Below, piece after piece: positions 1 through 8,493 of a stretch of DNA of 64,000 nucleotides; position 1 is the stretch's first letter; each line of letters opens with the position of its first letter. The stretch is from Pseudomonas sp. RC10 (GTDB taxonomy: Bacteria > Pseudomonadota > Gammaproteobacteria > Pseudomonadales > Pseudomonadaceae): contig NZ_CP151650.1 of the NCBI RefSeq assembly GCF_038397775.1, forward strand, positions 5,022,001-5,086,000, in the 5' to 3' direction. The notes under the pieces were generated by a model that was not told where the DNA came from, did no database searches, and worked only from the letters and a program-made list of their open reading frames with translations. Both the position numbers and the translations under genes were made by a program.

Positions 1-161
1 ATGTTGAGCAAGGTCGATTTGCCACATCCAGACGGGCCGAGCAAGGCATAGGCCCCGCCCTGCTCCCAGATGTGAGTCATCTCGCGGATTGCGTAGTCTT
101 CAGGGCCAGTGGGGTTTGCGCTGTAGCTGTGCGCGAGTTGTTGCAAGCGGATCTCGGCCAT
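1..161 (-). CDS. ABC transporter ATP-binding protein, second ATPase of a glycerol-type importer (partial)
   Basis: Only the first 53 codons lie in the window; the gene runs off the left edge. The start ATG at 161 shares one base with the stop of the upstream ATPase gene (TGATG), which implies translational coupling. The visible part reads MAEIRLQQLAHSYSANP and then ends in a canonical Walker A, GPSGCGKST, so this is an ABC nucleotide-binding subunit. Two different ATPases in tandem are characteristic of the GlpS/GlpT pair of glycerol ABC importers in proteobacteria. I infer that this one pairs with its neighbour as a heterodimeric motor on the cytoplasmic face, with permease and binding-protein genes further left. 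The substrate is not shown by the sequence. Confidence 0.85.
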   Translation of the reverse strand, partial: MAEIRLQQLAHSYSANPTGPEDYAIREMTHIWEQGGAYALLGPSGCGKSTLLN

Positions 162-1255
162 CAGGCAACCCTCGCCATGCGCAGGCCCGGTGCCTGGATA
201 AGCCCGCCCTGCTGATCGAACACGAATAATTTGTGAGTCGGGATGTACACGCGAATCGGCGTGTCGACGTCGTACTCGTGCACCCCCGGCAGGTGCAGGA
301 CCAACGAGAAATGCTCGTTACGCACGTGAAGGAACGTTTCCGAGCCGCTGATCTCCGCCAGTTCCACGGTAACCGCCAGTTCCAGATCGTCGTCGTTGGA
401 CGGTACGAGACTCAGGTGGCTGGGGCGCACACCAAAACCGTATTCGCCATCGCCGATCTTGCGCAGGTCAACGTTGAGCGGGAAATGCACGAAATTGGCG
501 AAGCTCACTTCGTTGCCATCGATACGGCCCGGCATCAGGTTGATCGGCGGCTCGGAGAACAGCTCGGCGGCCAGCACGGTTTTCGGCTGATGGTAGACCT
601 CAGGGGTCTTGCCGCTCTGGATCAGCCGGCCTTCGTGCAGGATCGTCGTAGTGCCGCCCAGCGCCAGCGCTTCGTTGGGCTCGGTGGTGGCGTAGACCGC
701 GATGGTGTTGCGGGTCTCGAACAGCTGGCGCATTTCCTGACGCAGCTCTTCGCGCAATTTGTAGTCGAGGTTGACCAGCGGCTCGTCGAACAGAATCAGC
801 TCGGCGTCTTTCACCAGCGCCCGCGCCATGGCCGTACGCTGCTGCTGGCCGCCGGAGAGTTCGAGGGGGTAGCGGCTGAGGAACTTCTCGATTCGCAGCA
901 TCTTGGCGGTTTCCCGCACGCGGCTGTCGATTTCGTCTTTCGACATTTTGGCCTGGCGCAGTGGCGAGGCGATGTTGTCGTAGACGGTCATGCTCGGGTA
1001 GTTGATGAATTGCTGATAAACCATCGACACATTGCGATGACGCACCGCAACCTGGGTGACATCTTTGCCATTCATCAGTACGCGGCCGCTGTCTGGCTTG
1101 TCCAGACCGGCCATCAAGCGCATCAGGCTGGTTTTGCCTGATAAGGTGCGCCCCAGCAATACGTTGAATGAGCCGGGTTCGAAGCTCAGCGACGCATCGT
1201 CGATCCAGATTTGACCGTCGACGGCTCGGCTGACGTGCTCAAGCGTGAGAGACAT
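161..1255 (-). CDS. ABC transporter ATP-binding protein, GlpS-like
   Basis: A 364-residue ABC ATPase of carbohydrate-importer size. The Walker A (GRTLSGKT, residues 35-42), signature LSGGQ (133-137) and Walker B LILFDE (153-158) are visible, followed by a C-terminal TOBE-like regulatory region. The Walker A is unusual (RTLS between the glycines). The position of the switch histidine (normally VTHDQ) reads ATTEP near residue 191, so the catalytic His is absent; from memory this is also typical of GlpS-type subunits. The partner at 161-1 has a normal Walker A, so the pair may be functionally asymmetric. It is the first gene of the operon, 70 bases below a sigma-54 promoter. Glycerol or a similar polyol is the likely substrate, by family resemblance only. 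Confidence 0.85.
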   Translation of the reverse strand: MSLTLEHVSRAVDGQIWIDDASLSFEPGSFNVLLGRTLSGKTSLMRLMAGLDKPDSGRVLMNGKDVTQVAVRHRNVSMVYQQFINYPSMTVYDNIASPLRQAKMSKDEIDSRVRETAKMLRIEKFLSRYPLELSGGQQQRTAMARALVKDAELILFDEPLVNLDYKLREELRQEMRQLFETRNTIAVYATTEPNEALALGGTTTILHEGRLIQSGKTPEVYHQPKTVLAAELFSEPPINLMPGRIDGNEVSFANFVHFPLNVDLRKIGDGEYGFGVRPSHLSLVPSNDDDLELAVTVELAEISGSETFLHVRNEHFSLVLHLPGVHEYDVDTPIRVYIPTHKLFVFDQQGGLIQAPGLRMARVA

Positions 1256-1326
1256 GGCGTGCCCTTTTTATTTGTCTTGTTCGGGGTGAAGCGGTTGGTC
1301 TGTTTTTTAACGACCACGTGTTGGAT

Positions 1327-1342
1327 AGCGACAATCGTGCCA
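1327..1342 (-). promoter_or_regulatory. Sigma-54 promoter (-24/-12) of the ABC operon
   Basis: Read on the minus strand the site is TGGCACGATTGTCGCT. It has a perfect -24 block (TGGCACG) and keeps the GG-N10-GC spacing; the -12 block is TCGC instead of TTGC. It lies about 70 bases upstream of the first ABC gene and faces it. The divergent neighbour encodes a sigma-54 activator, so the site is very plausible. Confidence 0.7.
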
Positions 1343-1427
1343 ATCGACGTTCGCTAACGAACACTGCCTCGAAACCTGCGATATAGAGCGATCAGGGCGA
1401 ATGAGCTTGTTCGCCAATATTCGTTGC

Positions 1428-1497
1428 TGAACATAAGTGAACAGGAAAGGCTGAACACCTGAACAAAATGAACATTGACTTTGAACAATCCTGAACA
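1428..1497. promoter_or_regulatory. Array of seven TGAACA boxes (candidate upstream activating sequence)
   Basis: Exact TGAACA hexamers start at 1428, 1438, 1452, 1460, 1469, 1482 and 1492, all in the same orientation, with a TGAACG at 1506. The spacings are 8 to 14 bases. The array lies about 90-170 bases upstream of the sigma-54 promoter of the ABC operon, where enhancer-bound activators act, and just before the activator gene. I infer that it is the binding region of that activator. Confidence 0.55.
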
Positions 1498-1580
1498 ACA
1501 ATGGGTGAACGTTTCGAGCACGGATGCTTGGCCCACGCCGTACCCCAAAAACAATAATAGCTACCGGACGGAGCCAGACC

Positions 1581-3428
1581 ATGGCCGCTACAGGCGCATC
1601 CACTGCTCACGACACCATCATTCGGGACTCATGGGCCCGCTGCCGAGAGTTCGGCCTGGACCATCAGTCACGCCCCGCCTTCAATCGGCTGCCTGAACAG
1701 CAGGTTTCTCAGCTGCTGGAACGCCATCAGTCGCTGGTGCAGACCACCCATCAACAGGTGCTGCCCTTCTACGAGAACATTCTCAGCAACTCCAACTGCC
1801 TGATTCTGCTGGCTGACCAACAAGGCCAGGTGCTCAATTCGTGGGGCACCAAGCGCTTCGTCGAACCGGATCAGCAGCGGGGGTTCATCGCCGGGGCCAG
1901 TTGGCTCGAACGCGGGGTCGGCACCAACGCCATCGGCACGGCGCTGGCCTGTGAACAGGCTGTTCACATTGAACACGATGAACACTTTTTGAAGGCCAAC
2001 CGTTTCATGACGGGCTCTGCGGCGCCGATTTTCGATGCCTCGCGCCGTATGGTCGCGGTGCTCGATGTGTCCAGCGACAGCTTCCTGCCACCCTCCCACA
2101 CGCTGGGGATGGTGAAGATGATGAGCCAGACCATTGAGAACCGGCTGATCCTGGACCAGTTCCAGCACGGCTATTTTCAGATGACGTTCAACACCGGGCT
2201 GAACAACCTCGACAGCCAATGGGCTGGTTTGCTGGTATTCGATGAAAGCGGCCGTATCGTTTGCGCCAATCGCCGGGCCGACAACCTCTTGGGCGTACGT
2301 CTGGTGCAGGCCAACATCGAGCAACTGTTCAAGGCGCCCATTGCGCATTTGCTCGATCAGCAGGAAGGTCAGCCTTTCGCGCTGCAAGCCTCGGGGCATA
2401 ACCGGTTTCACGGGGTGATCAAACGGCCCAAGGCCCCAGTGCTGAAATTCAGGGCTGCGACTGAGCTGAAGAAACCCGACACCGCCCCGCCCGGTTTTGG
2501 CGATGAAAAGGTTGCGAAAGCCACGCGGCAAGCGCAGCGTTTGTTAGAGAAAAACGTGCCGCTGTTGATTCTCGGCGAGACTGGCGCGGGCAAAGAAGTG
2601 TTCGTCAAACACCTGCATCAACGCAGCTCCCGGGCTGATCAGCCGTTCATTGCGGTGAACTGCGCCGCCATTCCCTCGGAGTTGGTGGAGGCCGAGCTGT
2701 TCGGTTACGAAAAAGGCGCGTTCACGGGCGCTCACCAGAAAGGGAGCGTCGGCCTGATTCGCAAGGCGGACAAGGGCACGCTGTTTCTCGATGAAATCGG
2801 CGACATGCCCCTGCCCGTCCAGGCCCGTTTGCTGCGCGTGCTGCAGGAGCGTTGCGTGCAACCGCTGGGCAGCAGCGAGTTGTTTCCGGTGGACATTCGG
2901 GTGATTTCCGCAACCCACTGTTCGCTGCGCGAACAGGTGCAGAGCGGGCGTTTCCGGCAGGATTTGTACTACCGCATCAGCGGCTTGAACCTTGAATTGC
3001 CGCCCCTGCGCGACCGTACCGACAAGGCGGAACTGGTGCAGATGATCTGGCAGCAGCATCGCGAACCCCAGCAGACGGCGGGCTTCGAGTCGTCGGTGTT
3101 GGCGTTGTTCGAGCGGCATCCGTGGCCGGGGAATTTGCGTCAGTTGAGCAATGTGATTCAGGTGGCGCTGGCGCTGGCGGATGACGAGCCGATTTCTACC
3201 GAGCATCTGCCGGAGGACTTCTTTGCTGATCTGGAGCTCGCCGATCTGGAGATGCAGAGCGAGAACAGCGAGCGGGTGACGGCGTTCAATCGTAAGGCCG
3301 CGCTAGATACGCCGGAGGAGTTGAACGAGCTGCTGCAGGCGGCCGGGGGGAATATTTCGCAGCTGGCCAAGCGGCTGGGGGTGAGTCGGAATACCTTGTA
3401 CAAACGGCTGCGCGAACAGGGTTTCTGA
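1581..3428 (+). CDS. Sigma-54-dependent transcriptional activator (AcoR-type, GAF-AAA-Fis)
   Basis: A 615-residue enhancer-binding protein. I chose the ATG at 1581, which follows CGGAG at 1569, over an upstream ATG at 1524. The N-terminal third (about residues 50-200) is a GAF-type sensor like that of AcoR. The AAA+ domain has Walker A GETGAGKE near 331, the sigma-54 contact loop GAFTGA near 380 and Walker B GTLFLDEIGD near 400. The end (about 589-613) is a Fis-type helix-turn-helix. It should bind upstream DNA and drive RNA polymerase-sigma-54 by ATP hydrolysis. The facing ABC operon has a matching promoter and a repeat array, so that operon is the probable target. The inducer is unknown. 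Confidence 0.9.
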   Translation: MAATGASTAHDTIIRDSWARCREFGLDHQSRPAFNRLPEQQVSQLLERHQSLVQTTHQQVLPFYENILSNSNCLILLADQQGQVLNSWGTKRFVEPDQQRGFIAGASWLERGVGTNAIGTALACEQAVHIEHDEHFLKANRFMTGSAAPIFDASRRMVAVLDVSSDSFLPPSHTLGMVKMMSQTIENRLILDQFQHGYFQMTFNTGLNNLDSQWAGLLVFDESGRIVCANRRADNLLGVRLVQANIEQLFKAPIAHLLDQQEGQPFALQASGHNRFHGVIKRPKAPVLKFRAATELKKPDTAPPGFGDEKVAKATRQAQRLLEKNVPLLILGETGAGKEVFVKHLHQRSSRADQPFIAVNCAAIPSELVEAELFGYEKGAFTGAHQKGSVGLIRKADKGTLFLDEIGDMPLPVQARLLRVLQERCVQPLGSSELFPVDIRVISATHCSLREQVQSGRFRQDLYYRISGLNLELPPLRDRTDKAELVQMIWQQHREPQQTAGFESSVLALFERHPWPGNLRQLSNVIQVALALADDEPISTEHLPEDFFADLELADLEMQSENSERVTAFNRKAALDTPEELNELLQAAGGNISQLAKRLGVSRNTLYKRLREQGF

Positions 3429-3507
3429 TTCGAGATAAGTGGCGCCTGACCCGACGCCTTCGCGAATGAATTCGCTCCCACAGGTTGATCGCGTTTCGAG
3501 ATTCGAG

Positions 3508-3537
3508 ATCGTTCCCACGCGGAGCGTGGGGACGATC
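3508..3537. repeat. REP-like hairpin
   Basis: Arms 3508-3520 and 3525-3537 are 13-base inverted repeats (GATCGTTCCCACG and its near complement, one mismatch) with a four-base loop. The motif TTCCCACGC recurs at 18921. This is a short palindrome of the kind common between Pseudomonas genes. Confidence 0.7.
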
Positions 3538-3543
3538 AGCAAA

Positions 3544-3680
3544 AGCGGTGTGTCAGCGCCATCGCCTTCGCCACTGTCGTAACCTCCAGAAGCTCCCACA
3601 GGTTCGGTGTCGATCACAAAACCTGTGGGAGACGCCGGAGGTTACGACGGCAGCGAAGGCGGTGCGACTGACACACCGCT
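3544..3680. repeat. Long inverted repeat with 61-base arms
   Basis: Arms at 3544-3604 and 3620-3680 pair in register around a 15-base loop, with about ten mismatches. The outer 13 bases (AGCGGTGTGTCAG) and the inner CTCCCACAGGTT match perfectly. It sits between the convergent ends of the sigma-54 activator gene and cysS, so a transcript from either side would fold into a long stem and could end or be protected there. It is bigger than a normal REP pair and carries no coding capacity. Confidence 0.8.
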
Positions 3681-3695
3681 CTCACCTCGCTGGAA

Positions 3696-5078
3696 TCAAT
3701 CCGCCAATCGCCAGGTCGTTGCGCCTTTGCCGTCTTCCAGCACCACGCCCATGGCGGTGAGCTGGTCGCGGATGCGGTCGGATTCGGCCCAGTTCTTGTC
3801 AACGCGAGCCTGCAGACGCGCTGCAATCAGCGCTTCCACTTCCGCCGCATCGACACGGCCTTCAGCGCCTGCGCGCAGGAAGTCGTCGGCTTCAAGCTGC
3901 AACACGCCCAGCACGCTGGCCAGTTGCTTCAGGCGCGCCGCCAGACCGGCCGCAGCCGTGACATCGCTGTCACGCAGGCGGTTGATCTCGCGGACCATCT
4001 CGAACAGCACCGCACAGGCTTCCGGCGTGCCGAAGTCGTCGTTCATCGCCGCCGAGAAACGTTCGACGAACGCCTCACCACCGGCAGGCTCGGCGACCGG
4101 CAAGCCTTTGAGCGCGTGATAGAAACGCTCCAGCGCGCCCTTCGACTCTTTCAGGCTGTCTTCGGAGTAGTTGATCGCACTGCGGTAGTGGCTCGACACC
4201 AACAGGTAGCGCACCACTTCCGGATGGTATTTATCCAGCACGTCGCGGATGGTGAAGAAGTTGTTCAGAGACTTGGACATCTTCTCGCCATTGATGCGGA
4301 TCATGCCGCAGTGCATCCAGGCGTTGGCGTAGGTCTTGCCGGTGGCCGCTTCGCTTTGGGCGATTTCGTTTTCGTGGTGCGGGAATTCCAGGTCGGAGCC
4401 GCCGCCATGAATGTCGAAGGTCTCGCCGAGGCAGCAGGTGGACATCACCGAGCATTCGATGTGCCAGCCCGGACGACCGGCGCCCCACGGCGATTCCCAG
4501 CTCGGCTCGCCCGGCTTGACGCCTTTCCACAACACGAAGTCCAGCGGGTCGTCTTTCGCTTCGTCGACCTCGATCCGCGCACCGATGCGCAAATCTTCGA
4601 TCTTCTTGCGCGACAGCTTGCCGTAGCCCAGGAATTTGCCGACGCGGTAGTACACGTCGCCATTGCCCGGCGCGTAGGCGTAGCCCTTGTCGATCAGGCT
4701 CTGGATCATGTCGTGCATGCCGCCGATGTAATCGGTGGCACGCGGCTCCATGTCGGGCTTGAGGATGTTCAGGCGCGCTTCGTCCTCGTGCATCGCGTCG
4801 ATCATGCGCGCGGTCAGCTCATCGAACGCTTCGCCTTTTTCACGGGCGCGGTTGATGATCTTGTCGTCGATGTCGGTGATGTTGCGCACGTAGGTCAGGT
4901 CGTAGCCGCTGAAACGCAACCAGCGGGTGACCAGGTCGAACGCGACCATGCTGCGGCCGTGGCCCAGGTGGCAATAGTCGTACACGGTCATGCCGCAGAC
5001 GTACATGCGCACTTTGTTGCCGTCCAACGGCTTGAAGACTTCTTTGCTCTTGGTGAGCGTGTTGTAAATGGAAAGCAC
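3696..5078 (-). CDS. cysS: Cysteinyl-tRNA synthetase
   Basis: A 460-residue class I aminoacyl-tRNA synthetase that charges tRNA-Cys in the cytoplasm; the length is normal for CysS. The HIGH motif appears as HLGH (37-40) and KMSKS occurs near 265-269. The zinc site is indicated by Cys28 (MYVCGMT), the Cys in WHIECS and the following His-rich segment [14 protein letters not shown]. It starts with [13 protein letters not shown], a standard CysS N-terminus. It follows glnS by 24 bases on the same strand, so the two synthetase genes probably form an operon, as in other pseudomonads. Confidence 0.97.
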   Translation of the reverse strand: MLSIYNTLTKSKEVFKPLDGNKVRMYVCGMTVYDYCHLGHGRSMVAFDLVTRWLRFSGYDLTYVRNITDIDDKIINRAREKGEAFDELTARMIDAMHEDEARLNILKPDMEPRATDYIGGMHDMIQSLIDKGYAYAPGNGDVYYRVGKFLGYGKLSRKKIEDLRIGARIEVDEAKDDPLDFVLWKGVKPGEPSWESPWGAGRPGWHIECSVMSTCCLGETFDIHGGGSDLEFPHHENEIAQSEAATGKTYANAWMHCGMIRINGEKMSKSLNNFFTIRDVLDKYHPEVVRYLLVSSHYRSAINYSEDSLKESKGALERFYHALKGLPVAEPAGGEAFVERFSAAMNDDFGTPEACAVLFEMVREINRLRDSDVTAAAGLAARLKQLASVLGVLQLEADDFLRAGAEGRVDAAEVEALIAARLQARVDKNWAESDRIRDQLTAMGVVLEDGKGATTWRLAD

Positions 5079-5102
5079 GTTCTGCCTCTTATCTGTACGG
5101 CA

Positions 5103-6800
5103 TCAAGTCCACGCGTCACGCAGCGTGACGGTGCGGTTGAATACCGGCTGACCGGGTTTCGAGTCCTTGATGTCCGCGCAGAAATACCCTTCGCGTTCGA
5201 ACTGGAAACGGTCTTCCGGCTGAGCTTCACCCAAGGAAGGTTCAGCCCGACAACCGGTCAGGACCTGCAAGGAGCCTGGATTGATGTTGTCCAGGAAGGT
5301 CTTGCCCTCTTCTGCCTTTTCCGGGTTCGCGGAGAGGAACAGACGGTCGTACAGACGCACTTCACATTCAATGCTTTCAGCGGCGGGGACCCAGTGGACC
5401 ACGCCCTTGACCTTACGGCCTTCCGGGTTCTTGCCCAGAGTGTCCGGGTCGTACGAGCAGCGCAGTTCGACGATGTTGCCCTCGGCGTCCTTGATCGCCT
5501 CGTCGGCGCGGATCACGTAGCTGCCACGCAGGCGCACTTCACCGTTCGGCTCCAGGCGTTTGTAGCCCTTCGGCGGCTCTTCCATGTAGTCGTCGCGGTC
5601 GATGTAGATCTCGCGGGAGAACGGCAGCTTGCGCACGCCCAGTTCTTCTTTCTGTGGATGACGCGGCAGTTCGAGGTGATCGACCTTGTCTTCCGGATAG
5701 TTAGTGATCACGACCTTCAATGGACGCAGCACGCACATCGCACGCGGGGCGTTGTGGTCCAAGTCCTGACGGATGCTGAATTCGAGCATGCCGAAATCGA
5801 CCACGCCGTCGGAACGGTTGGTGCCGATCATTTCGCAGAAATTGCGGATCGACGCCGGGGTATAGCCGCGACGGCGGAAGCCCGACAGGGTCGACATGCG
5901 TGGGTCGTCCCAACCGTTGACGTGCTTTTCATCGACCAGTTGCTTGAGCTTGCGCTTGCTGGTGATGGTGTAGTTCAGGTTCAGGCGCGAGAACTCGTAC
6001 TGGCGCGGCTTGCACGGCACCGACAAGTTGTCGAGGAACCAGTCGTACAGCGGACGGTGGCTTTCGAATTCCAGGGTGCAGATCGAGTGGGTGATGCCTT
6101 CGATGGCGTCCGACTGACCGTGGGTGAAGTCGTAGATCGGGTAGATGCACCACTTGTCGCCCGTCTGGTGGTGATGGGCGTGGCGAATGCGGTACAGGAT
6201 CGGGTCGCGCAGGTTCATGTTCGGCGAGGCCATGTCGATCTTGGCGCGCAGCACGCGGGCGCCGTCTTCGAACTCACCGGCCTTCATGCGGGCGAACAGG
6301 TCCAGGTTTTCCTCGACGCCGCGCTCACGGAACGGGCTGTTCTTGCCCGGTTCTGTCAGGGTGCCGCGGTATTCGCGCGCTTGTTCAGGGGTCAGGTCGT
6401 CAACATAGGCTTTGCCCGCCTTGATCAGCTCGACGGCCCAGTCGTGCAGTTGATCGAAATACTGCGAGGCGTAGCGCACTTCACCGGACCATTGAAAGCC
6501 CAGCCATTTGACGTCGTTTTCAATGGCGTCGATGTATTCCTGGTCTTCCTTGGCCGGGTTGGTGTCGTCGAAACGCAGGTGCGTAACGCCACCGAATTCC
6601 TGAGCCAGACCGAAGTTGACGCAGATCGACTTGGCATGACCGATGTGCAGGTAGCCGTTGGGCTCCGGCGGGAAACGGGTCACGATCTGGGTGTGCTTAC
6701 CCGAATCCAGGTCTGCCTGCACGATGGGGCGCAGGAAGTTGGTTGGAATTGCAGGGCCTGCCTTGGTGTTGGCAGCAGCGTCTTGAGTGGGCTTGCTCAT
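5103..6800 (-). CDS. glnS: Glutaminyl-tRNA synthetase
   Basis: Class I synthetase that attaches glutamine to tRNA-Gln. I take the ATG at 6800 ([13 protein letters not shown]), preceded by AAGGAT, giving 565 residues; the reading frame stays open another 34 codons upstream, but that part has no ribosome site and is not like the family. HIGH is at 52-55 (LHIGHAKS) and the KMSKS equivalent is SKRKL near 281. The segment [14 protein letters not shown] is diagnostic of GlnS/GluS and the C-terminal anticodon-binding beta-barrels are complete. The gene leads into cysS and is divergent from ppiB. Confidence 0.97.
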   Translation of the reverse strand: MSKPTQDAAANTKAGPAIPTNFLRPIVQADLDSGKHTQIVTRFPPEPNGYLHIGHAKSICVNFGLAQEFGGVTHLRFDDTNPAKEDQEYIDAIENDVKWLGFQWSGEVRYASQYFDQLHDWAVELIKAGKAYVDDLTPEQAREYRGTLTEPGKNSPFRERGVEENLDLFARMKAGEFEDGARVLRAKIDMASPNMNLRDPILYRIRHAHHHQTGDKWCIYPIYDFTHGQSDAIEGITHSICTLEFESHRPLYDWFLDNLSVPCKPRQYEFSRLNLNYTITSKRKLKQLVDEKHVNGWDDPRMSTLSGFRRRGYTPASIRNFCEMIGTNRSDGVVDFGMLEFSIRQDLDHNAPRAMCVLRPLKVVITNYPEDKVDHLELPRHPQKEELGVRKLPFSREIYIDRDDYMEEPPKGYKRLEPNGEVRLRGSYVIRADEAIKDAEGNIVELRCSYDPDTLGKNPEGRKVKGVVHWVPAAESIECEVRLYDRLFLSANPEKAEEGKTFLDNINPGSLQVLTGCRAEPSLGEAQPEDRFQFEREGYFCADIKDSKPGQPVFNRTVTLRDAWT

Positions 6801-7080
6801 AGGATCCTTGAAAACCTGACAGTCTTGGCCAGGGTAGGCCGAATAAATCAAAGCGCCTATCATAGCCGAACCTGTCAAGCCCCTGACAGCGCGCAGTGAC
6901 AAAACTGTCGAGATACCTGGCAGGTGATTTCAGGCCGCGGGTTTAATTGCAACTACCCGTAGGGCAACCTGCCTCTGTAAACTGCGCGCCAGGGTGAATC
7001 AGCGGCCCTTGCAGCCAGCTTCTATGCTGTAAACCGCGATCGACACGTCCAACCACGAATTCCAAAAGAGCGATTCGAAC

Positions 7081-7584
7081 ATGTCCAAAGTAAAACTGAC
7101 CACCAACCACGGTGACATCGTCCTGCAACTGAACGCTGAGAAAGCGCCGATCACCGTTGCCAACTTCATCGAATACGTCAACGCTGGCCACTACAGCAAC
7201 ACCGTGTTCCACCGCGTCATCGGCAATTTCATGGTCCAGGGCGGCGGTTTCGAGCCAGGCATGAAAGAGAAGAAAGACAAGCGCCCAAGCATCCAGAACG
7301 AAGCCGACAACGGCCTGCCGAACAAGAAGTACAGCGTGGCCATGGCCCGTACCATGGAGCCGCACTCTGCCTCGGCCCAGTTCTTCATCAACGTCGCTGA
7401 CAACAGCTTCCTGAACCACAGCGCCAAGACCGTTCAAGGCTGGGGCTATGCGGTGTTCGGTGAAGTGGTCGAAGGTTCGGACGTGGTCGACAAGATCAAA
7501 AGCGTCGCCACCACTTCCAAAGCAGGCCACCAGGACGTACCGGCTGACGACGTGATCATCGAGAAAGCCGAGATCGTTGAGTGA
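7081..7584 (+). CDS. ppiB: Peptidyl-prolyl cis-trans isomerase B (cyclophilin)
   Basis: A 167-residue cyclophilin without signal peptide, hence cytoplasmic. The catalytic core is visible: FHRVI with the active-site arginine, FMVQGGGF, and the [15 protein letters not shown] segment. It speeds proline isomerisation during folding. The length matches PpiB of gamma-proteobacteria. The stop overlaps the GTG start of lpxH by four bases (GTGA), so the two genes are translationally coupled. This pairing is common in Pseudomonas. Confidence 0.96.
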   Translation: MSKVKLTTNHGDIVLQLNAEKAPITVANFIEYVNAGHYSNTVFHRVIGNFMVQGGGFEPGMKEKKDKRPSIQNEADNGLPNKKYSVAMARTMEPHSASAQFFINVADNSFLNHSAKTVQGWGYAVFGEVVEGSDVVDKIKSVATTSKAGHQDVPADDVIIEKAEIVE

Positions 7585-8354
7585 TATTGCTGATCTCCGA
7601 TCTGCATCTGGAAGAAGGACGTCCGGACATTACCCGGGCGTTTCTGGATCTGCTCAGCGACCGCGCCCGTGGGGCCGAGTCGCTGTATATCCTCGGGGAT
7701 TTTTTCGAGGTCTGGATTGGCGATGACGCGATGTCGCCTTTCCAGCGCTCGATCTGCGAAGCCCTGCGCGCCTTGAGCGACAGCGGCACGCAGGTGTTCC
7801 TGATGCACGGCAATCGCGATTTTCTGATCGGCAAGGCTTTTTGCAAAGCCGCAGGCTGCACCCTGTTGCAAGACCCGAGTGTCGTGCCATTCAACGGTGA
7901 GCCGGTGTTGTTGATGCACGGCGACAGCCTGTGTACCCGCGACGAAGCCTATATGCGTATGCGCCGCTACCTGCGCAATCCACTGACTTTATGGGTCCTG
8001 CGCCATCTGCCCTTGAGCACCCGGCATAAACTCGCGCGCAAGTTGCGCAGTGAAAGCCGCGCGCAGACCCGCATGAAAGCCAACGACATCGTTGACGTGA
8101 CCCCGGAAGAAGTCCCGCGGATCATGTCCGAATATGGGGTAAAAACCCTGATCCACGGCCACACCCACCGCCCCGCCATTCACAAATTGCAGATAGGCAA
8201 CGACACCGCGCAACGGATCGTGCTGGGGGATTGGGATCGGGAAGGATGGGCGTTGCAGGTCGATGAACAAGGCTTTCAACTGACCTCGTTCGGGTTTGTG
8301 CAGGAGCAGCCGTTGGGGTTGCCACAGGACTTCCAGACACCACACACCCTGTAG
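7581..8354 (+). CDS. lpxH: UDP-2,3-diacylglucosamine diphosphatase
   Basis: Cleaves the pyrophosphate of UDP-2,3-diacylglucosamine to give lipid X, the fourth step of lipid A synthesis, at the inner face of the cytoplasmic membrane. The 257-residue protein has the calcineurin-like metallophosphatase motifs in order: SDLHLEE (residues 6-12), LGDFFEVW near 40, HGNRDF near 75, MHGD near 113 and HGHTHRP near 190. The GTG start overlaps the ppiB stop. It is slightly longer than the roughly 240 residues usual for LpxH because of a short C-terminal tail. Confidence 0.95.
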   Translation: MILLISDLHLEEGRPDITRAFLDLLSDRARGAESLYILGDFFEVWIGDDAMSPFQRSICEALRALSDSGTQVFLMHGNRDFLIGKAFCKAAGCTLLQDPSVVPFNGEPVLLMHGDSLCTRDEAYMRMRRYLRNPLTLWVLRHLPLSTRHKLARKLRSESRAQTRMKANDIVDVTPEEVPRIMSEYGVKTLIHGHTHRPAIHKLQIGNDTAQRIVLGDWDREGWALQVDEQGFQLTSFGFVQEQPLGLPQDFQTPHTL

Positions 8355-8394
8355 ATAGGTGCCAGACGAACCCTCTGCGGTGTACGCAAACCTC

Positions 8395-8480
8395 GTAGGA
8401 GCGCGCTTGCCCGCGATGGCGTCAGGCCTGCGACAACGATGCGTCTGACATACCGCCATCGCGGGCAAGCGCGCTCCTAC
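8395..8480. repeat. REPIN (paired REP), perfect 27-base arms
   Basis: Arms 8395-8421 and 8454-8480 are perfect inverted repeats of 27 bases beginning GTAGGAGCGCGCTTGCC. The 32-base spacer has an inner TCAG/CTGA pair. It lies between the convergent ends of lpxH and emrB, typical of Pseudomonas REPINs. No RAYT transposase gene is in the window. Confidence 0.9.
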
Positions 8481-8493
8481 AATGGCTGGTGCC

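Noticed and set aside
3924..6899. 991-codon open frame on the plus strand across cysS and glnS
   Set aside because: It is antisense to two unmistakable synthetase genes, rich in Val/Ala/His/Gln/Arg as expected from the complement of GC-rich codons, and has no domain signature.
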